Source of the DNA: Salinarchaeum sp. IM2453
GTDB lineage: Archaea > Halobacteriota > Halobacteria > Halobacteriales > Salinarchaeaceae
Assembly: GCF_019693215.1 (NCBI RefSeq)
Contig: NZ_CP081183.1
Coordinates: forward strand, 2,049,226 to 2,113,225
DNA length: 64,000 nucleotides
Reading direction: 5' to 3'
The position numbers and the translations under genes are program-made. Below, one piece after another: positions 52,548 to 60,403 of this stretch (positions within the stretch are counted from its first letter, which is position 1; the number at the start of each line of letters is the position of its first letter). The notes beneath the pieces were generated by a model that was not told the origin of the DNA, made no database searches, and saw only the letters and a list, made by a program, of their open reading frames with translations.

Positions 52548-52886
52548 TTAGTTCGGTGATCTGTCCAGGACGTCCAAGTCCGCATGAACCCGGAGAAATA
52601 GAGGGCGGTTCAGTGGTACTCCACCGTGGTTGCGTATGTATTGAGTGCGCTAACATACATTTGGGGGAATGTTTAGATCCATCTAAAATAGTTTTGCTTT
52701 CATTCCTCTGTGCGTTATGTACCCAATATTCATAGTATCTCTTTGCACTACCTGCTCTGCTTGCATCGCCTGCCACTCTGGGGGGGAAGATTACGGAAGC
52801 GAAAGTCCTTGGTATCGTTGTAGATGTCAATGTCTGCGAACACCTAAACACAACATAAATTTGCGCTCAGCGGGTGTCTATGATTA
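52548..52886. other. 339-bp divergent intergenic region, mgtE and the flavoprotein gene
   Basis: No gene. It serves as the upstream region for mgtE (leftward) and the PPOX-like gene (rightward). A short inverted repeat ATGTA.../...ACATACAT lies around 52630-52660. The sequence is of middling composition, with no clear TATA box visible to me. Confidence 0.45.
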
Positions 52887-54158
52887 ATGCACGTCGGTGT
52901 TATTGGAGCAGGGATCTCTGGCCTAATAGTTACACATGAGCTTAGAAAGCATGGTGTTGATGTCACGACGTTTGAAGCTCGTGAGCGTCCTGGGGGAATC
53001 GTTCAAAGTCGTATTGTCGATGGACATGTTCTTGAACTGGGACCTCAGCGATTGCGACTGGTTCCCTCGCTTTCATCGCTTATTAATGAGCTTGGTCTTG
53101 ATAACGAGTTACGTCGTGGCCATGAGGACTACCCTCTTTTTATACACCATGATGATGACCTTCACGTTGTTCCTCTTTCTCTCCGAGAGGTGATCACCAC
53201 CGATTTGATAAGTTTCCAGGGCAAGGTTCGTGCTCTGAAAGAGCCTTTCACTCCTCCACAACAGCCTAACGAGTCCGTTGATACGTTTCTGACCAGAAAG
53301 TTTGGGGCAGAGATTGCGCGCCGATGGCTCGGGCCGTTGTACAGTGGCCTATATGGCACAGACACTGATGAAATGTTAATGAGGTATTCACTGGGCAGAG
53401 CTCTAAACAAAGCAGATATCAACGGGAGTATCCTACTTAGTGGCCTGCAAAAAGTTCTGAAGGGACGGAATACGCCCCCAGTGTATACGCTTGATTCTGG
53501 CCTTGGAACACTAACCAAACAATTATACCAGGTCAATTCAGATACAATTGAGCTTGATACCCCCGTGAAATCTGTCCAACGGCAAAATGGCGATTACATA
53601 ATCAACACGTCAACACATGAAACAGCGGTTGACGAGCTTGTCATTACTACTCCTGCTAACCAAGCTAGTACATTTTTAAGACCATGTGACTCTCAACTTG
53701 CCGACTTACTTCAACAATTTAATTATAACACTATTGGAATGGTGTTTCTCAAATCGCCATTTGACGGGGAGGGTATTGGGACCCTTGTTCCATCAGATAG
53801 TTCCGTTTCGATTAGTGGACTTACATGGAACCATAGCTTTCTGGATCGTGATAGGCTTTTTACGGCATATGTAGATACAAATAGTTTTCCACGGATGGCA
53901 GATGCCTCAGATAAAGAGTTGGGTGAAGTTGCTGCGACTGCATTTACTGACATTACCGGAGCTCCAGCATCGCCAATTACAGTACATCGATGGAGCCCTG
54001 GAATGCCAGCGTACGATACTTCATGGACAGCACTTGACGAGATATCTTTACCAAGCAACCTCCACTTTTGTGCGAGTTTTACGGATCGTCCGGGTATCAT
54101 CGGACGTGTCCGAAATGCTTCGAGATTAGCGGATATCCTTGCTGACAAGCAAAATTAG
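52887..54158 (+). CDS. Protoporphyrinogen oxidase-like FAD flavoprotein
   Basis: 423 residues. VGVIGAGISGLIVTHELRKHGVDVTTFEARERPGGIVQS is the FAD-binding start; HVLELGPQRLRLVPSLSSLINELGL is the HemY-type second motif; SGLYGTDTDEMLMRYSLGRAL and LDSGLGTLTKQLY fit PPOX/coproporphyrinogen oxidases. The C-terminal GRVRNASRLADIL closes the FAD site. The archaeal heme route goes through siroheme and does not need protoporphyrinogen, so the substrate is uncertain. Another flavin amine oxidase-type reaction is possible. Confidence 0.78.
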   Translation: MHVGVIGAGISGLIVTHELRKHGVDVTTFEARERPGGIVQSRIVDGHVLELGPQRLRLVPSLSSLINELGLDNELRRGHEDYPLFIHHDDDLHVVPLSLREVITTDLISFQGKVRALKEPFTPPQQPNESVDTFLTRKFGAEIARRWLGPLYSGLYGTDTDEMLMRYSLGRALNKADINGSILLSGLQKVLKGRNTPPVYTLDSGLGTLTKQLYQVNSDTIELDTPVKSVQRQNGDYIINTSTHETAVDELVITTPANQASTFLRPCDSQLADLLQQFNYNTIGMVFLKSPFDGEGIGTLVPSDSSVSISGLTWNHSFLDRDRLFTAYVDTNSFPRMADASDKELGEVAATAFTDITGAPASPITVHRWSPGMPAYDTSWTALDEISLPSNLHFCASFTDRPGIIGRVRNASRLADILADKQN

Positions 54159-54230
54159 CTGTTCGGATTTGTTTTAGTCCGCGCATGTCAAACTCAAAAA
54201 ATTAAGTAGATGTAGTGTTTGATGCTGGCT

Positions 54231-54371
54231 ATGGAACAATCACCAACAGGGCGAACAACAGCACCACAGAGTGATTTTACACGAACGCAAGTCCTTATTG
54301 GGGCTTTCGTACTACTTCTTGCAATTGTACTCGTTGTCATATTGCCATTGATCTGGCACATTGGGCTGTAG
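54231..54371 (+). CDS. 46-residue single-span membrane protein
   Basis: MEQSPTGRTTAPQSDFTRTQ is a soluble N-terminus, followed by one hydrophobic span (VLIGAFVLLLAIVLVVILPL) and a short tail IWHIGL. The RTTAPQS.(F/Y)T segment before the span is seen in short haloarchaeal membrane proteins, from memory. It lies 72 bp after the flavoprotein gene. Function unknown. Confidence 0.6.
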   Translation: MEQSPTGRTTAPQSDFTRTQVLIGAFVLLLAIVLVVILPLIWHIGL

Positions 54372-54487
54372 TCCGATTTGAATCCAATATCCCTACCAAT
54401 TGACTAGCCTTGATATGTGTTTTATCAATAAAAAGTACGTGCGTACATTCATAGGGCCAGAGACGAGATATGTGGATATCCACTGCC

Positions 54488-55225
54488 ATGAATAGTAGCA
54501 AACCGACGGTCCTCGTCCCGGTTGATGCGTCAGATCCAGAGACATATGACCGGTCTATTGTTAATCTTTTCCAGACTGCAAAAGTGATCATCTTGGGATG
54601 GTATCCGGTCCCCGATCAGTCTGCTCCATCTCAATTGCGCAATCAGTTTGAAGATGAAGCGAAGCAAAACATTGCTGACCTCAAGCAGGCATTTGAGACG
54701 GCTGATATCGAAGTTGAGACTCTAGTTGCGTTTTCGCACAGCCGTCCGAAGAGCGTTGATAAGGCAGCTGAACAAACACAGGCAGACTTTGTGCTGACTC
54801 CTGGGAAAGCAGACCAATTTGACCGGATTGTAGTCTCAATCCGAGGGGAGGTAAATCTTACTCGTATCACTTCGGTCGTGGGACCATTGCTGTCACAGCA
54901 TGATGGTGAAGTAACAATTTTTGGTGTGATCGCACCAGAATCTGATGAAGAAGACACGCGTCAACTGATGAATACAGCTGTTTCTGAATTTGTTGATGCA
55001 GGCATCGATGAAAGTCGGATCACGTGGGAGACAGCACAATCAGACAATGTAACTGAGCAAGTTGAAACGTTTGTGTCTGGCTACGATTTACTCATTATCG
55101 GAGAATCAGAGCCGTCACTTGCCAGTCTAACAATTGGAACAATTCCAGAACGGATTATCAATGCTGTCTCAATACCAGTGTTGGTTGTGCGGAATCAAGA
55201 TGATTCAAACAATGTATCACAGTAA
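54488..55225 (+). CDS. Universal stress protein family protein, tandem Usp
   Basis: 245 residues from the ATG at 54488 (an ATG 18 nt upstream is possible). The first Usp-like half starts KPTVLVPVDASDPETYDRSIV; the second half ends SGYDLLIIGESEPSLASLTIGTIPERIINAVSIPVLVV, with the ATP-type GxxP-like loop altered. Tandem Usp proteins are common in haloarchaea and act in stress. No operon partner is evident; the RHH regulator lies 33 bp downstream on the other strand. Confidence 0.8.
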   Translation: MNSSKPTVLVPVDASDPETYDRSIVNLFQTAKVIILGWYPVPDQSAPSQLRNQFEDEAKQNIADLKQAFETADIEVETLVAFSHSRPKSVDKAAEQTQADFVLTPGKADQFDRIVVSIRGEVNLTRITSVVGPLLSQHDGEVTIFGVIAPESDEEDTRQLMNTAVSEFVDAGIDESRITWETAQSDNVTEQVETFVSGYDLLIIGESEPSLASLTIGTIPERIINAVSIPVLVVRNQDDSNNVSQ

Positions 55226-55258
55226 CACAGAGTACCAAATCACGGCGGCGGAACTCTG

Positions 55259-55477
55259 TTAGAAAACATACTCATCGTCGTGGCCCATCATCCCGTCATC
55301 TTCGAACCCACTTGGCTCGTCATCTTCATCGGATGGACCACTAGTCTTGTACGCCTTGATTCCTGTTGAGAGCAGTTCTTCAACTGCTTCCTCCTGATTT
55401 AGGAATTCGCCTTTTTCAACTAATTGTGCAATCTGCATCTCGAGATGATCGGGAATAGTAACTTCAACTTTAGGCAT
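55259..55477 (-). CDS. Ribbon-helix-helix (CopG-type) regulator
   Basis: 72 residues. PKVEVTIPDHLEMQIAQLVEKGEFLNQEEAVEELLSTGIKAY is the RHH domain: a beta strand and two helices, residues 2-43. An acidic tail (SDEDDEPSGFEDDGMMGHDDEYVF) follows. It is likely a dimeric DNA-binding protein. No toxin or other typical RHH partner is next to it, so it is probably a lone regulator. Confidence 0.8.
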   Translation of the reverse strand: MPKVEVTIPDHLEMQIAQLVEKGEFLNQEEAVEELLSTGIKAYKTSGPSDEDDEPSGFEDDGMMGHDDEYVF

Positions 55478-55830
55478 CTGGATTGTGGTTTTGCCTGAGT
55501 AGCATTTAAGTTTGACGGGCTACGCCCAATATTGTTAGTTGTCACAGAAATCAAGAATGCAGGTACAGAGAAAGAATGCATATAGTGATGAAACAAGCAT
55601 ACCATTCCTGGGTCAAGCGTGCCCAAGTCAACTTACCGTTCCAATTTTCAGTAGCTTTCAGTAGTACACCGTAAAAAACGGGTACACTGTTGGACGGCTG
55701 TATCCACGCCTTACTTCCACCTCTTTGATTGCTCCTTAATCTCAGAGACTTAGCTTGGAAAAGTCAAATAAAGAAACTGAACTTCTGGAAAAGACATCCA
55801 TAAGGGAGCGTAGGCCCATCTAGTGTATAG
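55478..55830. other. 353-bp intergenic region before menF
   Basis: No gene seen. A repeat-like TTTTCAGTAGC/TTTCAGTAGTAC near 55640-55670 also occurs in similar form at about 18258-18300, and a GGACGGCTGTATCC match to repeat type D is at 55692-55712. Promoter elements of menF should be in the last 60 bp, but I see no clear TATA box. Confidence 0.4.
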
Positions 55831-57165
55831 ATGAAGACGAGAAGTGAGGTGCCGCATCTGATGGAGCAGACGGTAACAACGGTTGCCGTGGAAGTAGATC
55901 CCGCAGACACGGTGAATATCTACCAGTGGCTGTCTCAGCAGACAGCACCTCGGATTTTTTGGCAGGATCGTAACGATATGACTTTTGCCGGGGCTGGAGC
56001 GGCCGCAGTCATACAAGCAACTCACGAAGAAAGTCGCTTTGATGCAATTCATACAGCCGCCGAACAGCTATTTTCAAATATTACGCATATTGGACCAGAA
56101 ATCACTCGGCCGCGCGTCTTCGGTGGATTCTCATTTGATAGCAAACACGTTGCAAAGGACCACTGGAGTGACTTCCCAGCAGGTTACTTTGTCCTACCGG
56201 AACAGATGCTGATTCGAAATGGGGAGCATCTGTATCTTGTTAAGACTGTAGTTGACACAGAGCCTCATGACCCATCACAGCTGGAAGTAGAACTCAAGGC
56301 TGCAGCTACACAACTGCCTGAAAGCTATTACGGCGCTGAACAACCACCAGCGATCGAGACAACAACAATCATCCCAAATAAAGAAGAGTGGATACAGATT
56401 GTCACTGACGCCGTCTCGACTATTGATGAGACACAGTTGCAGAAAATTGTTGTAGCGACTGCTATGGATGTCTCACTCAACAATCGATTAGATATACCGA
56501 CGATTCTCAGACAATTTAGCCTAGAGTACCCGAAGTGCTATCACTTTCTTATCCAGCCTTCAGCGAAAAATGCGTTTTTTGGCCCGCCACCAGAACGGCT
56601 CCTTGCAGTTGATGACATGGATATTGCCACGGAAGCACTCGCTGGTTCTGCTCCCAGAGGAGATACTGAAAAACTGGATCAACAGTATGCCGATTCACTG
56701 CTATCCTCTGAGAAAACCCGTCATGAGCAACAACTAGTGACCGATACAATCACCTCTGCACTCCAATCGTTTGGATCAGTAACAACAGAAGATCGTTCTG
56801 TGAAGAAATTTAATAATATTCAGCATCTTCACACACCTATCTCAGCAAATGCTACATCAAAGACACATATTCTCGATATTCTTAGCATGCTACATCCATC
56901 ACCCGCTGTAGGTGGACTACCAAAGGAATTAGCATTGCGAACAATCCAAGAGCTTGAGCCGTTTCAGCGCGGATGGTATGCTTCGCCTGTTGGCTGGTTT
57001 GATGCTGATGGATATGGAGAATTTGCAGTTGGAATTCGATCAGGAGTCAATACAAACTCCAAATTACGGCTTTTTGCTGGAAACGGGATTGTATCGGACA
57101 GTGTTCCTGAAGAAGAATGGGAAGAAGTGAATCTAAAATATGATCCAGTGCTGACAAACTTATAA
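55831..57165 (+). CDS. menF: Isochorismate synthase
   Basis: 444 residues (ATG 55831; ATG 55861 is an alternative). The C-terminal chorismate-binding domain has IVVATAMDV, YHFLIQPSAKNAFFGPPPERLLAV, ALAGSAPRGDTEKLDQQYADSLLSSEKTRHE (Lys/Glu catalytic region) and LHTPISANA...PSPAVGGLPKELAL. It makes isochorismate, the first step to menaquinone. A short element relic separates it from menD, but both run in the same direction. Confidence 0.94.
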   Translation: MKTRSEVPHLMEQTVTTVAVEVDPADTVNIYQWLSQQTAPRIFWQDRNDMTFAGAGAAAVIQATHEESRFDAIHTAAEQLFSNITHIGPEITRPRVFGGFSFDSKHVAKDHWSDFPAGYFVLPEQMLIRNGEHLYLVKTVVDTEPHDPSQLEVELKAAATQLPESYYGAEQPPAIETTTIIPNKEEWIQIVTDAVSTIDETQLQKIVVATAMDVSLNNRLDIPTILRQFSLEYPKCYHFLIQPSAKNAFFGPPPERLLAVDDMDIATEALAGSAPRGDTEKLDQQYADSLLSSEKTRHEQQLVTDTITSALQSFGSVTTEDRSVKKFNNIQHLHTPISANATSKTHILDILSMLHPSPAVGGLPKELALRTIQELEPFQRGWYASPVGWFDADGYGEFAVGIRSGVNTNSKLRLFAGNGIVSDSVPEEEWEEVNLKYDPVLTNL

Positions 57166-57211
57166 ATTGCGAGGCGAAATTCCCACTCCTTTAGGAGTGA
57201 GAGGAGCTCAA
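57166..57211 (+). repeat. Hairpin element relic between menF and menD, ending in TCAA
   Basis: GCGAGGCGAAATTCCCACTC, loop CTTTAGGAGTGAGAGGAGC, then TCAA. The stem (CCCACTCC/GGAGTGAG) and TCAA end match the right ends of the larger elements. The TTAC flank is not clean on the left. It sits directly after the menF stop. Confidence 0.5.
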
Positions 57212-57261
57212 CATAGTTACCAAAACGATAAACGGCGCTACATGAAAACTACTATCATTGA

Positions 57262-59022
57262 ATGACGGCACCAAACCGAAACACACTGTGGGGCCGAACA
57301 ATCCTTAGCGAGCTTGCGGTAGCAGGAATTGAACAGGTGTGCATTGCTCCGGGGAGCAGATCCACACCACTTACCGAAGCAGCTTTCGCGACAGATGATA
57401 TTACCGTGTATACACATCTTGACGAACGGTCGATGGCCTATTTTGCACTGGGCCAAGCCCGGAGAACAGGGGAGCCTACACCGATCATTTGTACATCAGG
57501 AACGGCAGCCGCAAACTTTCATCCAGCGGTGATAGAAGCAAACCAGGCTCGTGTTCCCATGTTCGTGCTAACGGCTGATCGACCACCTGAATTACGCAAT
57601 AGTGGTGCAAATCAGACTATTGATCAACAGAAGCTCTACGGTGACGCTGTTCGACTATTTCAGCAACTCCCAAAGCCAGCTTCATCACCACGTATGCTAC
57701 GTTCATTGCGGACAACGGTGACACAGGCCATTTCTGCAGCACTGAATCCTCCGAGTGGCCCCGTTCATCTTAACGTTCCATTCGAAAAACCACTTGAGCC
57801 AACAGACATTCCAGAAGATATTCCAGATAGCCTGCAAGAACAGGCACCAGAAGCTGTACAGGGACGAAACGATGCATTTGTGAATCTTACAACAGCCGCT
57901 ACTGTCCCCGAGTCAGTAGATCAGTTGGTATCAAAAATCGAAGACAGCTCTCGTCCACTCATTGTTGCTGGTCCAGCTGATCCAAGGTCCGAAGCTGGTA
58001 AAGAAGTAGTTGAGTTGGCAGCAACTATTGATGCGCCGATTTTTGCAGATCCGCTCTCAAACCTACGATTTAGCTCATATAATAACCGAAATGACATCCT
58101 TATTTGCAGTGGATACGATGCATACATCAGCACAGACCAAATAAACACTATTCCGACTCCGGATCTTGTGCTTCGTATTGGTGCTTCACCAACATCGAAA
58201 TCACTCCGAAAATATCTTGCAGCGATTGATACACAACAGATACTAGTCGATCCAGCCGGTCAATGGCGAGAAGCTGAGTTTACTGCAACAGATTTAGTCA
58301 CGGGAAGTGCTGGAGAAACAATCAAACGAATCACCGCATCTGTCACACCTGCTTCGGATAACGAATTGACCACATGGCTACGCCAGGCCGAGCAGACACA
58401 CTGGCAACTGATCAATGGGATAGATGTTGAACTTGAAGGATCGGCAATAAAGGCAGTTCTCGATACACTACCTGAGAAAGCCACTCTCGTCGTCTCAAAC
58501 AGTATGCCTGTCCGTGATCTTGATCGGTTCGGTCAGGCGAAGGCAGATGAGATTACTGCCATTGGAAATCGTGGAGCAAGCGGTATCGATGGAATCACAT
58601 CAACAGCTTTTGGCGCAGCATCGGCCACCTCAGATCCAACTGTCCTTGTGATTGGCGATTTGGCATTCTACCATGATATGAATGGTCTGTTAGCTGCAGG
58701 ACGGCATGATATTGATCTAACAATTGTGCTTATTAACAATGATGGAGGAGGGATATTTCACAAACTGCCGATTGAATCGTTTGATCCACCATTTACAGAA
58801 GGATTCAAAACACCACATCAACTGAACTTTAGATCAGCAGGAGACTTATATGGAATTCAATATCAATACGTCAATACTGTATCTGAGCTCGCCAAAGCCT
58901 GTAAACATTCGATAAATACATCTGGGACAGATATTATTGAAATTCAGTTTAATTCGGAGATTAGCCACCGAAATCGTGAACAACTTCAGCAACAGTTACA
59001 ATCGAAACTCAGCCAGCGATAA
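57262..59022 (+). CDS. menD: 2-succinyl-5-enolpyruvyl-6-hydroxy-3-cyclohexene-1-carboxylate synthase
   Basis: 586 residues. The N-terminal ThDP enzyme part GRTILSELAVAGIEQVCIAPGSRSTPLTEAAF carries the conserved PGSRSTPL; LTADRPPELRNSGANQTIDQQKLYG follows. The C-domain ThDP motif is DLAFYHDMNGLLA...LINNDGGGIFHKLP. The enzyme makes SEPHCHC from isochorismate and 2-oxoglutarate. It is about 97 bp after menF, and menB follows, so the set is menF-menD-menB. Confidence 0.96.
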   Translation: MTAPNRNTLWGRTILSELAVAGIEQVCIAPGSRSTPLTEAAFATDDITVYTHLDERSMAYFALGQARRTGEPTPIICTSGTAAANFHPAVIEANQARVPMFVLTADRPPELRNSGANQTIDQQKLYGDAVRLFQQLPKPASSPRMLRSLRTTVTQAISAALNPPSGPVHLNVPFEKPLEPTDIPEDIPDSLQEQAPEAVQGRNDAFVNLTTAATVPESVDQLVSKIEDSSRPLIVAGPADPRSEAGKEVVELAATIDAPIFADPLSNLRFSSYNNRNDILICSGYDAYISTDQINTIPTPDLVLRIGASPTSKSLRKYLAAIDTQQILVDPAGQWREAEFTATDLVTGSAGETIKRITASVTPASDNELTTWLRQAEQTHWQLINGIDVELEGSAIKAVLDTLPEKATLVVSNSMPVRDLDRFGQAKADEITAIGNRGASGIDGITSTAFGAASATSDPTVLVIGDLAFYHDMNGLLAAGRHDIDLTIVLINNDGGGIFHKLPIESFDPPFTEGFKTPHQLNFRSAGDLYGIQYQYVNTVSELAKACKHSINTSGTDIIEIQFNSEISHRNREQLQQQLQSKLSQR

Positions 59023-59147
59023 CGCTTTTCAAAAAGATAGTCAAGACGGATTCCCAGCGCCACCGGGCACAGAGCAGTTGTTTAGTCCACATGTGCTGCG
59101 GGTTGGTGAACTCTGGGAACTGTGTTCATACCATCGTTGATAACCGA

Positions 59148-59156
59148 ACATATACC
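59148..59156 (+). promoter_or_regulatory. TATA-like box upstream of menB
   Basis: ACATATACC is centred about 29 nt before the ATG at 59181, suggesting a separate leaderless promoter for menB. Confidence 0.4.
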
Positions 59157-59180
59157 GTTACGAATACACACTAGTTAACT

Positions 59181-60053
59181 ATGGTCTCAGAACTGCTGGA
59201 TCAATCAGAATGGGAGGAAGTGTCTGACTTTGACTTCGAGGATATTACCTATCATCGTCGAGAAAAAACCGTCCGAATCGCATTTGACCGTCCAGATATT
59301 CGAAATGCTTTTCGACCAAAAACAGTCGATGAGCTCTATCAGGCCTTCGAGCACGCAAAGAAGCTGACATCTGTCGGCTGTGTACTACTGACGGGCAACG
59401 GTCCGTCGAGCAAAGATGGTGGATGGGCATTCTCTGCTGGTGGTGATCAAACGGTACGAGGTGAAGAAGGCTATGAGTATGAACATGATTCTGCTGATAT
59501 TGGCCGGCTTCATATTCTTGAAGTCCAACGACTAATTCGACACATCCCGAAGATCGTTGTTGCTGTTGTTCCTGGCTGGGCAGTTGGTGGTGGCCATAGT
59601 CTCCACGTCGTTTGTGACTTAACAATAGCAAGTAAAGAAAATGCTAAATTCAAGCAAACTGATCCAGACGTTGCAAGCTTTGATGGCGGCTTCGGTTCAG
59701 CGTATCTAGCACGACAAGTTGGCCAAAAGAAAGCACGAGAAATTTTCTTCCTCGGGAAATCTTATTCAGCAGAGGAAGCTGCTGAGATGGGGATGGTCAA
59801 TGAAGTAGTTCCACATGTGGAGCTTGAAAATCGAGCGATAGAGGTAGCCGAAATAATAAATAAAAAAAGCCCAACCGCAATGCGTATGCTAAAATACGCA
59901 TTCAATCTCGACTCCGATGGATTGGTCGGCCAGCAAGTCTTCGCTGGTGAAGCTACGCGGTTAGCATATCAGACAGAAGAAGCAAAAGAAGGCAGAGATG
60001 CATTTGTTGATGGACGAGAGCCGGATTTTGACCAATTTGAGTGGCCATACTAA
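59181..60053 (+). CDS. menB: 1,4-dihydroxy-2-naphthoyl-CoA synthase
   Basis: 290 residues. ITYHRREKTVRIAFDRPDIRNAFRPKTVDELY is the crotonase start. AFSAGGDQTVRG with the active-site G-D, VPGWAVGGGHSLHVVCDLTIASKENAKFKQTDPDVASFDGG and AREIFFLGKSYSAEEAAEMGMVNEVVP are MenB hallmarks. It closes the naphthoquinone ring. Its own TATA box implies partly separate expression from menFD. menA, menC, menE and menH/ubiE are not in the window. Confidence 0.96.
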   Translation: MVSELLDQSEWEEVSDFDFEDITYHRREKTVRIAFDRPDIRNAFRPKTVDELYQAFEHAKKLTSVGCVLLTGNGPSSKDGGWAFSAGGDQTVRGEEGYEYEHDSADIGRLHILEVQRLIRHIPKIVVAVVPGWAVGGGHSLHVVCDLTIASKENAKFKQTDPDVASFDGGFGSAYLARQVGQKKAREIFFLGKSYSAEEAAEMGMVNEVVPHVELENRAIEVAEIINKKSPTAMRMLKYAFNLDSDGLVGQQVFAGEATRLAYQTEEAKEGRDAFVDGREPDFDQFEWPY

Positions 60054-60403
60054 CTCTCTCAACGCTGTTATCACATACTGTCTGACTCTGTACCAACGAA
60101 GTTCGGATTAACCACCGTTGCAGCGTCTCAGATCACGAAAAGTTAGCGTTCAGTAGTAATATCACCACCTACAAAATTGTAGTATACTCACACATCTGGT
60201 TTCTCTATAACTTGTATATTTACTAAATGACCAATATAATAGTACAAATCCGTCGTACAGATTAAATTATCTTACTTCAAGAAGAAATGCTGTATTGCTT
60301 TTGTGTACCATATTGTGTTTACTATGCAAAACTATAAGTGACATAGTTCCTAATATGGCCATGTGGAGATTCACAGTTACCGTAAATCAATTAGATCTAA
60401 TCT
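60054..60403. other. 350-bp AT-rich intergenic region before the RND gene
   Basis: No gene seen. The region is markedly AT-rich, with several TATA-like runs (for example ACTATAAGTGACATAG near 60331 and CCTAATATGGCC near 60350). It may contain a regulated promoter for the exporter gene. No repeat family was recognised here. Confidence 0.45.

Noticed and set aside
52510-52851. 113-codon minus-strand frame upstream of mgtE
   Set aside because: It overlaps the mgtE 5' end, is Arg/Ser-rich and has no domain; the DNA is more likely a regulatory region.
55259-55477. Toxin-antitoxin reading of the RHH gene
   Set aside because: The RHH gene has no toxin-like neighbour; the flanking genes are a Usp protein and menF. 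Best read as a lone regulator.
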